A stretch of 64,000 nt of DNA from [Clostridium] innocuum (GCA_012317185.1 CP048838.1:1860001-1924000), one strand, 5' to 3'; positions 41,197 to 51,128 are shown, numbered from the stretch's first letter. Made by a program: numbers and translations. The notes: a model not told the origin generated them from the letters alone.

Positions 41197-41413
41197 ATAA
41201 AGACATGCTTCTATATGTGGACTTGAAGAGAGCTGACGGTTGGTGAGAGTCGGCAGGAAGGATATAGAAGATATCACTTTGGAGCAGATTTCCTGAAAGC
41301 AGTAGGGAAATACGATACGCTTGTCGTTATAAGCTGAGGGCACATGAGCTTCATGTGAACTAAGGTGGTACCGCGTTACAAGACGTCCTTAGATAGAAGG
41401 CGTCTTTTTTTCA
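41197..41413 (+). promoter_or_regulatory. T-box riboswitch, isoleucine-specific, ileS leader
   Basis: The leader has the T-box sequence AAGGTGGTACCGCG (about 41363-41376). It ends with a terminator stem GACGTCCTT / AAGGCGTC plus T run at about 41384-41411. An AUC codon in GATATCAC (about 41269-41276) fits an isoleucine specifier. Uncharged tRNA-Ile would stabilise the antiterminator and allow ileS transcription. Confidence 0.93.
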
Positions 41414-41430
41414 TAAAAGGAGGAAATGAT

Positions 41431-44163
41431 ATGGAATACAAGGATACACTGTTAATGCCGAAGACAAGGTTTGAAATGCGTGGGAAATTACCGACAAAGG
41501 AGCCAAACTTTCAGAAACGCTGGAAGGAAAGCGAAATCTATGAAAAAATGCTGGAGAACCGTGAGGGCTGTGAAGCGTTTGTTTTGCATGACGGGCCACC
41601 GTATGCGAACGGGGATATCCATCTGGGACATGCCCTGAATAAGATTTTGAAGGATGTCATTGTCCGTAACCGCTATATGGCCGGTTACAAGGTGCCGTAT
41701 GTGCCGGGCTGGGATACGCATGGCTTGCCGATTGAAACTGCAATTCAGAAGCTGGGACATAACCGCAAGGAGATGGAATTATCCGATTTCCGCAAGCTGT
41801 GCTATGACTATGCGCTGGAACAGGTGGACCGTCAGAAAAAGGGATTTTTATCACTGGGTGTTGTCGGCGATTACGATCATCCGTATATCACACTGACCAA
41901 GGATTTTGAAGCACATCAGATTGAAATTTTTGCCTCCATGGCGATGGACGGTCTGATTTATAAGGGATTGAAGCCGGTTTACTGGAGTCCTTCCAGTGAA
42001 ACCGCACTGGCGGAAGCGGAAATTGAATACAAGGATATCAAAAGCCCGACGATTTTCGTGAAATTTGCGGTGAAGGATGGCAAGGGTGTTCTGGACAGCG
42101 ATACTTCCTTTGTCATCTGGACAACGACACCATGGACCATTCCTGCCAATCTGGGAATCTGTCTGAATAAGGACTACACCTATGCGCTTGTGGAAAGCGA
42201 AAAGGGCAAGCTGATCGTTCTGGAAGAGCTGGTGGATGCGTTGTGGGAGAAGTTTGGTCTGGAAACAAAGAAGAAGCTGGCAACCTATAAGGGAAGCGAG
42301 CTGGAAATGATCACCTGTCAGCATCCGCTGTATGATCGCGAATCCCTGGTAATTCTGGGGGATCATGTAACGGCAGATGCAGGTACCGGCTGTGTACATA
42401 CGGCACCGGGCTTTGGTGCCGATGACTTCTTCATCGGACAGAAATACGGTCTGCCTGCGTATTGCAATGTGGATGAGCACGGCTGCATGATGGAGGATGC
42501 CGGTGACTGGCTGAAGGGACAGTATGTCGATGATGCCAACAAGACGGTAACACAGAGACTGGATGCAATGGGCGCATTGTTAAAGCTGGAGTTCATTACG
42601 CACTCCTATCCGCATGACTGGAGAACAAAGAAGCCGATTATCTTCCGTGCAACAACGCAGTGGTTTGCGTCCATTGATAAGATTCGTGAAAAGCTGCTGA
42701 CAGAGATTGCGAATGTTGACTGGATTCCGAAGTGGGGACAGCAGCGTATGCACAATATGATTGCTGATCGCGGTGACTGGTGTATTTCCCGGCAGCGTGC
42801 ATGGGGTGTTCCGATTCCGATTTTCTATGCGGAGGATGATACGCCGATTATGGATGAGGCTGTATTTGCCCATGTGGCAGAGCTGTTCCGTGAGCATGGC
42901 AGCAATATCTGGTTTGAAAAGGAAGCGAAGGAGCTGTTGCCGCAGGGCTATACACATACAGGCTCCCCAAATGGAGAATTCCGCAAGGAAACCGATACGA
43001 TGGATGTATGGTTTGACTCCGGAAGCTCTCATACCGGAGCCATGATGGAACGCGGACTGGGCTATCCTGCCGATCTGTATTTCGAGGGCAGCGATCAGTA
43101 TCGCGGATGGTTCAATTCCTCCTTGATCATCGGTACAGCTGTGCATGGACACTCTCCTTACAAGCAGGTACTGAGCCACGGCTTCGTTATGGATGGCAAG
43201 GGTGTGAAAATGAGCAAATCACAGTGGAATGCGGTAGCACCGGGAGAAATCACGAAGAAATACGGTGCGGATATCCTGCGTCTGTGGGCGACAAGTGTCG
43301 ATTATCAAGCGGACTGCAGTATGTCGGATGAGATTTTAAAGCAGATCAGCGAGCAGTACCGCAAGGTGCGCAATACGTTCCGCTTCATGCTTGCCAATGT
43401 CAATCCGGAAGAGGATTTCACAAAAGAGGATCTTGTGGATATCAACGAGCTGCCGGAGCTGGACAAATATATTCTGGTCCTGTTGAATGAAGTGAATGAA
43501 AAAGCAATGAAGGCATATAAGGAATACCGTTTTGCGGATATCACCAATATGCTGAGCAATCTGATGACGAACGAGCTGTCTGCCTATTACATGGATTATA
43601 CGAAGGATATCCTGTATATTGAGAAAAAGGATGCGCCTAGACGTCGTCAGGTACAGACGGTGCTGTGGCATGCGGTCAACACGCTGGTTCGCCTGTGGGC
43701 ACCCATCCTCGTGCACACCTGTGAGGAGGTCAACGACTTCTTCCATACCGAAGCAGAAAGTATCCATCTGGGAAGCTTTGCACAGGCACTGGATGTACAG
43801 GGTGCTGATACAATCAAAGCGGATATGGAACGCATGATGGCAATTCGCCAGGATATTTTCAAGGCCCTGGAGGAAGCACGTGCGGAAAAGGTGATTGGTA
43901 AGTCTCTGGAAGCACATGTGATGATCAATGTGAGCGATGAAGACCGTGCACTGATTGAGAAGCTGTGCGGAAATCATTTCAACCAGTGGCTGATCGTTTC
44001 CAAGGTCAGCTTCTCCGTGGATGAATTGAAGCAGTATGAAGTGTGTCAGGTAGAAGTTGAGAAGTGTGAAGGCAAGGTTTGTCCAAGATGCTGGAATATT
44101 ACGGATTCCCATGCGGAGGATGGCTTGTGTGAGCGCTGTGCAGAGGTGCTGGAGCAGAAGTAA
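41431..44163 (+). CDS. ileS: Isoleucyl-tRNA synthetase
   Basis: The 910-residue class I synthetase has the HIGH-type motif in YANGDIHLGHALNKILKD, an editing (CP1) domain with TTTPWTIPANLG and HTAPGFGADDF, the KMSKS loop GVKMSKSQWN, and a C-terminal zinc-binding region CPRCWNI...CERCAEVL. The standard-length bacterial enzyme charges tRNA-Ile. ATG 41431 follows AAAGGAGG; an in-frame ATG at 41365 lies inside the T-box and is not used. Confidence 0.96.
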   Translation: MEYKDTLLMPKTRFEMRGKLPTKEPNFQKRWKESEIYEKMLENREGCEAFVLHDGPPYANGDIHLGHALNKILKDVIVRNRYMAGYKVPYVPGWDTHGLPIETAIQKLGHNRKEMELSDFRKLCYDYALEQVDRQKKGFLSLGVVGDYDHPYITLTKDFEAHQIEIFASMAMDGLIYKGLKPVYWSPSSETALAEAEIEYKDIKSPTIFVKFAVKDGKGVLDSDTSFVIWTTTPWTIPANLGICLNKDYTYALVESEKGKLIVLEELVDALWEKFGLETKKKLATYKGSELEMITCQHPLYDRESLVILGDHVTADAGTGCVHTAPGFGADDFFIGQKYGLPAYCNVDEHGCMMEDAGDWLKGQYVDDANKTVTQRLDAMGALLKLEFITHSYPHDWRTKKPIIFRATTQWFASIDKIREKLLTEIANVDWIPKWGQQRMHNMIADRGDWCISRQRAWGVPIPIFYAEDDTPIMDEAVFAHVAELFREHGSNIWFEKEAKELLPQGYTHTGSPNGEFRKETDTMDVWFDSGSSHTGAMMERGLGYPADLYFEGSDQYRGWFNSSLIIGTAVHGHSPYKQVLSHGFVMDGKGVKMSKSQWNAVAPGEITKKYGADILRLWATSVDYQADCSMSDEILKQISEQYRKVRNTFRFMLANVNPEEDFTKEDLVDINELPELDKYILVLLNEVNEKAMKAYKEYRFADITNMLSNLMTNELSAYYMDYTKDILYIEKKDAPRRRQVQTVLWHAVNTLVRLWAPILVHTCEEVNDFFHTEAESIHLGSFAQALDVQGADTIKADMERMMAIRQDIFKALEEARAEKVIGKSLEAHVMINVSDEDRALIEKLCGNHFNQWLIVSKVSFSVDELKQYEVCQVEVEKCEGKVCPRCWNITDSHAEDGLCERCAEVLEQK

Positions 44164-44250
44164 GCGGCAATTGCAAATCATGCGTGGTTGCCGGACTTAA
44201 GGTATAAATGCGCCTGGATAAATCAAAGATTGCTATCTGCTGTAAGGCAA

Positions 44251-44291
44251 AGGAGTGCCGGATAAACGTATGGATGTCCGCACTTCTTTTT
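44251..44291 (+). terminator. Rho-independent terminator downstream of ileS
   Basis: GGAGTGC.CGGA / TCCG.CACTTC stem (one bulge, one G-U), 16-nt loop and TTTTT. The rest of 44164-44601 shows no separate gene; the frame of the next gene is open from 44470. Confidence 0.7.
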
Positions 44292-44601
44292 CATTCGTAT
44301 GCAAACTACGTATCCGGGTGGTAAAAAGATAACACTGCCGGAATTGAATTTGTGTGCTTCACAAAACAGGATAGCAAACGTGCTGCTTTTCCGTATGCAT
44401 TTTCATTTTTCGAATTGGACTTTCATCAGAGGATACTCCATCGCTCATGAATTATGAGGATATTCTTTATTGAGAAAGCTGCATGATATCATCAGGCGAT
44501 GTAAGGATGAATACAACTTTTATCTGTTTTGGGTAGAACATAATATTTTTCTGGCAATGCCATTGGAAATAAAGTACAATGGATTTAAAAGGAATGATGC
44601 T

Positions 44602-46551
44602 ATGATACGTAAAAAACGAATGTTTACTACGGTAGAGGAATGGAGCAGCGCATATGACAGCTATTACGGAGTGATCCGGCAGATCAATCAGAAGCTCCAC
44701 GAAATCTCTCTTACAAAAGGTAAGGCGTTTGAAACATGGCTTCAGGATTATAAAAAGTATTCCAAGCAAATGCGTCAAATGTATCAGAAGGAAACGGATT
44801 TCATACAGGAATATTTACAATATTACATCGATCATCCATCCCGCTGGCAAAAGGAGGAGGCTGCTTCCCTACTGACGTACCTGTTTATCAACTGTATGCG
44901 TCTGGAGGACACGCATATGATTTACGCAGCTGCGCTTTCTCTGCTTGAGTATTACTCATCAAGGCAAAACAGAGTAGCTGAGATGAAATGCTATTATATT
45001 CTTGCAATCTGTCTGCACGATCTGGATGTTTTCCATTTTCATAAAGAAATTCTTCAGTACTGTGAAATGGTGATTGTACGGTATGAAGAGCTTTATGTTA
45101 CCTTAAGTGATATGGAAAAGAGTTATGGGTTGAGCATCTATGACCTTCTGAGCGTATGCCGTTATGAAATGCTTCATGCGGATGAGCAGTTTTCGTCATT
45201 TCTCAAAGAGGTTATCCTGCAGGAGCAGGAGCATGCCATTGCGATGGTGGAACGGTTTATGCGTGAGGCAGATATGACGAAGCCGTATAATGCTGTATTG
45301 CCACTGATTCGTTCCAATATGCTGTCCAGCTTTTCTGATCTGGCAATAAAGCTGCAGAAGAAAGCTTATACCTCGGATATTGCGGATTACATGTATGAAA
45401 AAAGTAAGAGGCTTTGCGGCTCTTATACAGCTAAGGGTACGCCGGAGGAAATACATGAAAGAATCAGCTATTTGATGTCAATTCGTGTCCATGAGCAGTT
45501 GCCGGAGGATATGCTGTTTGCGGTAATGAAACAGGAAATGGAACGACTCCCTTCCAGCATCACAGGGAAGAATTTTAATTATGATAATTCTTTAATAGAG
45601 GTATGGATCTGTATCCTGAACAGTCTGCGGACACTGATACAGGAAGGGCATGAGGAATATCGTGCTTTCTTTGAAGAACAGCTGGATCGCTTTGCTCAAG
45701 TGCTGGCCTCCATTCCCTTTGGCAAAAAGCTGGAGCATATCGCAGATACAGCAATATATGATTTTGTCTGTTCCCAGTTATCCTATTTCCATGATGATGA
45801 AAAGGTGCTGGCTTATGTTTTGCGGCTGCTTGTTTTCCGGCAGGTACAGACAGGAATTCACTCCCTTATGGTCAGCGATGCAGCCAGTCTGATAACGCAA
45901 GCCATGTTGCGAAGCCGGGCGGACTTGCTGATCGGACAGCTGAATTGCATGAGCGAGGAGGAGGTACAGCATAAAGCTGCACAATTTCTGGAATATATTC
46001 GTATCGGTGCTTTGCTTCATGATATTGGAAAGGTGTGCTGCAGCAGTGTTGTGAATATGCAGTACCGCCGATTAAGTGCTGTTGAGTATAAAACCATTCA
46101 GTTTCATCCGCAAAGCAGTGCGGAAATTCTATTGCGGATACCGCAGCTGGCCTGCTTTTATGATATGGCAGTCGGACATCATAAGAGTTATGACGGAAAG
46201 TCCGGATATCCAAAGGATTTTCATATAGAAGCTTCGCCGCAGAAGATATTTATTGATATGATAGCAATTTGTGATTCACTAGATGCTGCCACGGACAGCT
46301 ATGGCAGAAATTATGCAAAGGCAAAGAAGTTTGAAACGGTGGTTCGAGAGCTTCGCAGCAGAGCGGGAACACAGTATTCCGGAGTCATCGTAGATTTGAT
46401 TTGTGAGGATGAAGCCTTAAGAAGCCAGCTGAAGGATTTGCTGGAAAACCGCAGAGATGAAGCTTGCAGAAAGACATTCTGGATTTTAAATGCAGATATA
46501 AAGGATATTGCTGCTGCAATTAGGAAGACTTCATGCTGGCGAAACGGTTAA
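44602..46551 (+). CDS. HD-GYP domain protein, probable cyclic-di-nucleotide phosphodiesterase
   Basis: The 649-residue protein has an N-terminal region of about 430 helical residues with no family I recognise and no membrane segment. The HD-GYP domain follows at about 455-620: LLHDIGKV (HD), TIQFHPQSSAEIL, VGHHKSYDGKSGYP (HH and GYP) and IAICDSLDAATDSYGRNY (last metal Asp). The metal ligands look intact, so c-di-GMP hydrolysis to GMP is plausible. The type IV pilus operon starts 1.1 kb downstream. Start 44602 has AAAGGA; a TTG at 44470 would add 44 residues. Confidence 0.82.
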   Translation: MIRKKRMFTTVEEWSSAYDSYYGVIRQINQKLHEISLTKGKAFETWLQDYKKYSKQMRQMYQKETDFIQEYLQYYIDHPSRWQKEEAASLLTYLFINCMRLEDTHMIYAAALSLLEYYSSRQNRVAEMKCYYILAICLHDLDVFHFHKEILQYCEMVIVRYEELYVTLSDMEKSYGLSIYDLLSVCRYEMLHADEQFSSFLKEVILQEQEHAIAMVERFMREADMTKPYNAVLPLIRSNMLSSFSDLAIKLQKKAYTSDIADYMYEKSKRLCGSYTAKGTPEEIHERISYLMSIRVHEQLPEDMLFAVMKQEMERLPSSITGKNFNYDNSLIEVWICILNSLRTLIQEGHEEYRAFFEEQLDRFAQVLASIPFGKKLEHIADTAIYDFVCSQLSYFHDDEKVLAYVLRLLVFRQVQTGIHSLMVSDAASLITQAMLRSRADLLIGQLNCMSEEEVQHKAAQFLEYIRIGALLHDIGKVCCSSVVNMQYRRLSAVEYKTIQFHPQSSAEILLRIPQLACFYDMAVGHHKSYDGKSGYPKDFHIEASPQKIFIDMIAICDSLDAATDSYGRNYAKAKKFETVVRELRSRAGTQYSGVIVDLICEDEALRSQLKDLLENRRDEACRKTFWILNADIKDIAAAIRKTSCWRNG

Positions 46552-46568
46552 TAAAAAAGGAGAGCTTT

Positions 46569-47300
46569 ATGAAGATTACATCACTGACCAATGCAAAGGT
46601 AAAACAATGGGCAAAATATAAGGAAAAGAAATATCGTGAAAAGGATCAGCGATTTCTGGTAGAAGGGGAACATCTGATTGAAGAAGCTGCGAGAGCCGGC
46701 TTGGTCGAGGCTGTACTTGTGGAGATTGGAAAAGCACATGCATTTGTGGAATATCCGGTGTATGAGGTCACGAAGGACATTCTGCGGAAGCTGGAAAGCA
46801 GTGTATCCGGTACCTGGATTATGGCCGTATGCCATATGCCGCAATACCATGATGCAGAATTTGGTAAACGGGTTATCGTACTGGATGATGTGCAGGATCC
46901 GGGGAATGTCGGAACCATCATTCGAACTGCCGTATCCTTTGGATATGATGCAGTCCTGTTGTCTGCACACAGCTGTGATGTATACAATGAAAAGGTGATA
47001 CGTTCCACACAGGGAGCCTTGTTTCACATTCCGGTGATTCGAGGTGATGTGCAGGCTATGCTGATGAGTTTGAAGCAGAAGGGTACCAGAATTCTTGCGA
47101 CTTCTCTGCACAATGCCTCGGCACTTCGTGAAATTGCAGTGCCTGATGCATTTGCACTTGTGTTTGGCAATGAAGGAAAGGGTGTCAGCGAGGAGGTTCT
47201 GCGGTTGGCGGATACTCATGTGTTTATCGAGATGCATACCTTTGAATCCCTGAATGTTGCTGTTGCGGCAGGAATCTGCATGTATGCGTTTAAAAAATGA
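46569..47300 (+). CDS. TrmH/SpoU family RNA 2'-O-methyltransferase
   Basis: The 243-residue protein has an N-terminal substrate-binding domain (ITSLTNAKVKQWAKYKEKKYREKDQRFLVEGEHLIEEA). The SPOUT knot methyltransferase domain has VLDDVQDPGNVGTIIRTAVSFGYDAV, RSTQGALFHIPVI, LVFGNEGKGVSEEVL and SLNVAVAAGICMY. It probably methylates 23S rRNA. Start 46569 follows AAAAGGAGAG and lies 17 bp after the HD-GYP gene. It is a common neighbour of pheST, which here lies beyond the inserted pilus operon. Confidence 0.9.
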   Translation: MKITSLTNAKVKQWAKYKEKKYREKDQRFLVEGEHLIEEAARAGLVEAVLVEIGKAHAFVEYPVYEVTKDILRKLESSVSGTWIMAVCHMPQYHDAEFGKRVIVLDDVQDPGNVGTIIRTAVSFGYDAVLLSAHSCDVYNEKVIRSTQGALFHIPVIRGDVQAMLMSLKQKGTRILATSLHNASALREIAVPDAFALVFGNEGKGVSEEVLRLADTHVFIEMHTFESLNVAVAAGICMYAFKK

Positions 47301-47688
47301 GGAACGCAGCTAAAATAATCGTTTTGGAATCGTAAGAGGTGTATGGCGATTATCACATCAGTATCACACGAAGTTTTAGTTTGAATGCTTATAGCTGAAA
47401 AATAATATAAAAATATGACAAAAAAAACTTTCCCTGTTTTTTCTATGTTATAATATAAACGTTAAGATTTTGGCAATGCAGAAGGGCTTTTGTGGAAATT
47501 TGGCTGACTTTTCATACCTTAAATGTCTATGAACCTGAACTATTATGGAATGGGGAATTAGCATAATTCACAGGTGAGAATGGAGTTTTCTGCATATCCT
47601 GCATAGAGAACAGCTGATTATGAAAATTACCTGTTTCATAAAGTATAACTTGTGAAGCATTGCCTGCTGAAAAAAGGAGAAGAGAAAA
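47301..47688 (+). promoter_or_regulatory. Promoter and long leader of the type IV pilus operon
   Basis: An extended -10 TGTTATAAT (TATAAT at 47449-47454) gives a leader of about 230 nt before the pilin ATG, with no ORF. No -35 of quality was found, so an activator may be needed. I looked for the hallmark sequences of c-di-GMP-I and c-di-GMP-II riboswitches and did not see them. Confidence 0.45.
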
Positions 47689-48132
47689 ATGAATGTTAAG
47701 AAATTGAAGAAGAACAAGAAGGGATTTACGCTGGTTGAGATCATCGTGGTTCTGGTAATCATCGGTATCCTGATGGCGCTGGCAGTACCGGCTGTTATGA
47801 AGTATATCAATGAGGCAGCAGATACGAAGGTGCAGTCTCAGGTAAGAGCAGGTTATGTTGCAGCTCAGTCTTATGCCACAAGCCAGATTGGTGAAAATCC
47901 AGGTATTTCTAATGATGATTTGACAACAAAAGTTAATAATGTTGATGCCATTAATGGTGAATTAGGTCTTTCTAAAACCGGTGATGACGGCGATGCTAAA
48001 TATCCGGAAGGTGCTGTTAAGTCGATTACATGCACGCTGACAGAAAAGAAGATAGATAAGTGTGAGATTCAAGTTGAAGGATCTGATGATACGTACACAG
48101 CAACGCAAACAGAAATTAAGAAAAACCAATAG
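47689..48132 (+). CDS. Type IV major prepilin
   Basis: The 147-residue prepilin has a basic leader MNVKKLKKNKKG cleaved before FTLVEIIVVLVIIGIL, with Glu at position 5 of the mature protein. The hydrophobic N-terminal helix continues to about residue 40. A small globular domain includes two Cys (ITCTLTEKKIDKCEI) that probably form a disulfide loop. First gene of the pilus operon, with AAAAGGAGAAG before the ATG and a strong hairpin right after it, suggests it is made in excess over the other subunits. Confidence 0.9.
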   Translation: MNVKKLKKNKKGFTLVEIIVVLVIIGILMALAVPAVMKYINEAADTKVQSQVRAGYVAAQSYATSQIGENPGISNDDLTTKVNNVDAINGELGLSKTGDDGDAKYPEGAVKSITCTLTEKKIDKCEIQVEGSDDTYTATQTEIKKNQ

Positions 48133-48140
48133 ATTTGATT

Positions 48141-48174
48141 AAATATAAAGCCTCTTCCAAGAGGCTTTATATTT
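48141..48174 (+). terminator. Attenuating hairpin between major pilin and the rest of the pilus operon
   Basis: A perfect 16-bp inverted repeat, AAATATAAAGCCTCTT / AAGAGGCTTTATATTT with a CC loop. It has no long pure T run, so it could be a leaky terminator or a 3' stabiliser of the pilin mRNA. Confidence 0.65.
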
Positions 48175-48205
48175 ACACTTTTAATTAAAGAAGGATGGTG
48201 AGTAA

Positions 48206-48973
48206 ATGGACTCTTTACTATTACTGCTATATCTATATGCATTCCTTATTGGAATTTGTATCACTAGTTTTTTGAACGTGGTAATATGGAGACTTCCTCA
48301 GGGCTTATCCTTTGTAAAGGGGAGATCCTTCTGTCCTTCATGTCATCATCAGCTGCAGTGGTATGATTTATTCCCGGTGTTCAGCTATCTGTTTCTGAAA
48401 GGGAAATGCCGATACTGTGGTAATAAGATTTCAGCACGTGAAACTGTACTGGAGTTTCTTGGAGGCTGTATCGGGATGTTTTGCTTTTATACCTATGGGT
48501 TTTCCTGGGATACTGTTCTTGTGTTTGCAGTATTCATGATTCTTTTCACAATCACCATGATTGATTTTGATACTATGACAATACCAAATGGTTTAATTAT
48601 ATCTTTAATTGTTCCTGTTGGCATTTTCACAGTATTGCATCCGGAAACAGCGTTAATGACAAGAGCTATCGGCTTTTTCATTGTCAGTCTTCCGATGTAT
48701 CTGTTGACGCTTCTGATTCCGGACTGCTTTGGCGGCGGGGATATCAAGCTGATTGCTGTAGCCGGCTTTCTGCTGGGATGGAAGCTGACACTCCTTGCGT
48801 TTTTTATCTCCGTACTGATAGGAGGAAGCTATGCAGTATATCTGCTTTTGTCAAGAAAAACACAAAAGGGAGCGCATATTGCCTTTGGACCGTATCTGTG
48901 TGCAGGGATTATGATATCATTACTTTATGGTGAAACTCTGATACAGAGGTATCTATCGTTATTTGGATTATAA
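48206..48973 (+). CDS. pilD: Prepilin peptidase (A24 family, PilD-like)
   Basis: The 255-residue polytopic membrane protein has an N-terminal cytoplasmic domain with two CxxC pairs (FCPSCHHQLQWYDLFPVFSYL, KCRYCGNK). The two catalytic aspartates lie in IDFDTMTIPNG and GGGDIKLIA. It cleaves prepilin leaders at the G-F/M/S site and N-methylates the new N-terminus. The Cys-bearing domain is usually present in the bifunctional enzymes. Confidence 0.92.
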   Translation: MDSLLLLLYLYAFLIGICITSFLNVVIWRLPQGLSFVKGRSFCPSCHHQLQWYDLFPVFSYLFLKGKCRYCGNKISARETVLEFLGGCIGMFCFYTYGFSWDTVLVFAVFMILFTITMIDFDTMTIPNGLIISLIVPVGIFTVLHPETALMTRAIGFFIVSLPMYLLTLLIPDCFGGGDIKLIAVAGFLLGWKLTLLAFFISVLIGGSYAVYLLLSRKTQKGAHIAFGPYLCAGIMISLLYGETLIQRYLSLFGL

Positions 48974-48997
48974 AACAGGCTTGGAGGGAATACAGAT

Positions 48998-50194
48998 ATG
49001 GCGGTTTATAAATATACGGCGAAAGATATAAATGCCAAAAGGATAACCGGAAAAATGGAAGTGAACAGCAGGAGTGAGCTTGCTGCTTTTCTGCGTTCCA
49101 GGGATCAGTATCTGATTGACTGTAAGGATGTGACAAACACACAGCAGAATACATATAAACTGACTCTGAAGGAGCTGTCTGATTTCTCTCGACAGCTGGG
49201 AGCGATGATTGGCTCCGGTGTCAGTCTGATACGTGCAATGTCTATTCTTGTACAACGAGAAAGCAAACCGAAAATCAAAAGTATTTATACGGATATGTAC
49301 CGTAAGCTGCAGCAGGGACAGACACTGTCAATGGCTATGGAATCTGAAGGAAAGGCGTTTCCGGAGCTTATGATCAATATGTATCGAACCGGAGAAAGCA
49401 GCGGACAGATGGAAAAGGTTGCTATGACGATGGCTTTGCAGTATGAGAAGGATGATCATATCAAGCGAAAGATACGCAATGCCATGATTTATCCGATTAT
49501 TCTGTTATGTGTAACCGTTTTTGTTATCATTGTTGTATTTACTTGGATTATTCCAAGCTTCTCGAGTGTGTTTGAAGGAATGGAGCTTCCGTTGATTACG
49601 AAAATTGTAAATGGTCTTTCGCAGATTATGATACATTATTGGTACTGGCTTCTGATTGGCATCTTATGTATATTTGCGTTCATCACAACGCTGCTTCGCA
49701 TAGAGAAGGTTCGGTATCGGTTTGATAAACTGAAGCTGAATGTTCCGAAAATCGGTAAGCTGCTGTGTATCATTTATACAGCGCGCTTTGCCAGAAATAT
49801 GTGCTCGCTTTATACAAGTGGTATTTCCATCATCAACGGTATGCAGATCATACGCAATACGATCGGGAATAAGTATATAGAATCTCAGTTTGACGGAGTC
49901 GTGAATATGGTGAGAAACGGAACCTCACTGTCACAGAGCATACAGAAAATTGACGGCTTTGATCCAAAGCTCGCAAGCTCCATTTACATTGGAGAAGAAA
50001 GCGGACGTCTGGAAACAATGCTGACATCTCTGGCAGATGATTTTGATTATGAATCCGAGGCTGCATCTCAGCGTATGGTCACACTATTGGAGCCGGTAAT
50101 GATTATAATTCTGGCATTGATCGTATTGTGTGTCATGCTGGCGGTATTGCTGCCAATCTATCAGATGTATCAAAATCCAACGAGTCTAAAGTAA
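48998..50194 (+). CDS. pilC: Type IV pilus inner membrane platform protein (GspF/PilC family)
   Basis: The 398-residue protein has two T2SSF domains (about residues 65-190 and 270-390) and three membrane segments (about 168-190, 215-235, 370-390). Motifs are FSRQLGAMIGSGVSLIRAMSIL, MYRTGESSGQMEKV, FARNMCSLYTSGISIINGM and IGEESGRLETML. It forms the rotary platform on which PilB and PilT act. GGAGGGAATACAG precedes the ATG. Confidence 0.93.
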   Translation: MAVYKYTAKDINAKRITGKMEVNSRSELAAFLRSRDQYLIDCKDVTNTQQNTYKLTLKELSDFSRQLGAMIGSGVSLIRAMSILVQRESKPKIKSIYTDMYRKLQQGQTLSMAMESEGKAFPELMINMYRTGESSGQMEKVAMTMALQYEKDDHIKRKIRNAMIYPIILLCVTVFVIIVVFTWIIPSFSSVFEGMELPLITKIVNGLSQIMIHYWYWLLIGILCIFAFITTLLRIEKVRYRFDKLKLNVPKIGKLLCIIYTARFARNMCSLYTSGISIINGMQIIRNTIGNKYIESQFDGVVNMVRNGTSLSQSIQKIDGFDPKLASSIYIGEESGRLETMLTSLADDFDYESEAASQRMVTLLEPVMIIILALIVLCVMLAVLLPIYQMYQNPTSLK

Positions 50195-50206
50195 AGGGAG
50201 AAGCTT

Positions 50207-51118
50207 ATGGCAAAAGAATATGTATTATTTATATCATCACATGCCGTACAGATGATTTACGGGTCATGTGATAAAAAAGATATGGTAAAGGTAGAAGCCT
50301 TTCATGAATATCCTCTGGAAGAAGGCGCAATGATCAATGGTGTGATTACCGATGACTCCTCCATCCTTGACATTTTGAAGGAGCTGCAGGAAAACGGCTT
50401 AAAGGAAGCCCGGCTTGTAATCGACAGCGGGCAGATTCTTGTGAAAAACATACGGGTTCCCCAGCTTTCAAAAAAGGAGCTGCTGAAGGTCGCAAAGGAT
50501 GAATTAGCTGATATTGATGGCAGCTATGAGGATCTGATTTACGATTACAGTGTATTGCAGTCATCGTTTGAAGAGGAAGAGAAAAAGGGCGGAGAGATTT
50601 TATGCTGTGCTGTTGAAAGAAAATTGCTTACCAGCTATATTGAACTGTTTGATGCCACAGGTATCAGGCTGAAAAGTGTTGATATCTCCATTAATGCCTT
50701 GCATAAGCTAACGCAGGAGCTGGCAGATTTGAATGGAAAAACCTATATTGTATCGGTTCTGGACGGTAATAATGTATCCTCTTATCTGTTTGAGAAAAAC
50801 CACTATACCTTTTCTAACAGAACAAGGCTGTTCTCAGAGCGGGGAACGCAGGCTTTTATTTCTGAAATGAACAGTAATATATCCCAGCTGATCCAGTTCA
50901 GCAAATCCAAGCAGAGTCCGTACCCTATTGAGAGAGCATATTTCTGCGGTCTGGATGATGCGGAGGAGCTGATGGTTTTTGAAAGTATACGTAGCAATCT
51001 GAATTTGCAGGCGGAACAATTTCCGGATTCCAAGATTGTCTATGTAACCGGGGATCACTATAAGGATTTCCATTTGCATGATTATGTGTTCCCCGTAGGG
51101 TGTCTGATCAGAAAGTGA
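50207..51118 (+). CDS. pilM: PilM-like actin-fold pilus assembly protein
   Basis: The 303-residue protein has a PilM/GspL-cyto actin-like fold: VRIDSGQILVKNIRVPQLSKKELLKVAKDEL-type strand, CAVERKLLTSYIELFDATGIRLKSVDISINAL and a phosphate-2-like YIVSVLDGNNVSSYLF. It is shorter than Gram-negative PilM (about 350). Its position just before PilN and PilO genes makes the assignment firm. It should form the cytoplasmic ring bound to the PilN N-terminus. Confidence 0.83.
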   Translation: MAKEYVLFISSHAVQMIYGSCDKKDMVKVEAFHEYPLEEGAMINGVITDDSSILDILKELQENGLKEARLVIDSGQILVKNIRVPQLSKKELLKVAKDELADIDGSYEDLIYDYSVLQSSFEEEEKKGGEILCCAVERKLLTSYIELFDATGIRLKSVDISINALHKLTQELADLNGKTYIVSVLDGNNVSSYLFEKNHYTFSNRTRLFSERGTQAFISEMNSNISQLIQFSKSKQSPYPIERAYFCGLDDAEELMVFESIRSNLNLQAEQFPDSKIVYVTGDHYKDFHLHDYVFPVGCLIRK

Positions 51119-51128
51119 GGTGCAGGAG

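Noticed and set aside
41365..41430. An upstream in-frame start for ileS
   Set aside because: It falls in the T-box antiterminator region; the ATG at 41431 has a strong ribosome-binding site.
47455..47688. A c-di-GMP riboswitch before the pilin gene
   Set aside because: The expected conserved core sequences of both known classes are absent by eye, so only an unassigned leader is claimed.
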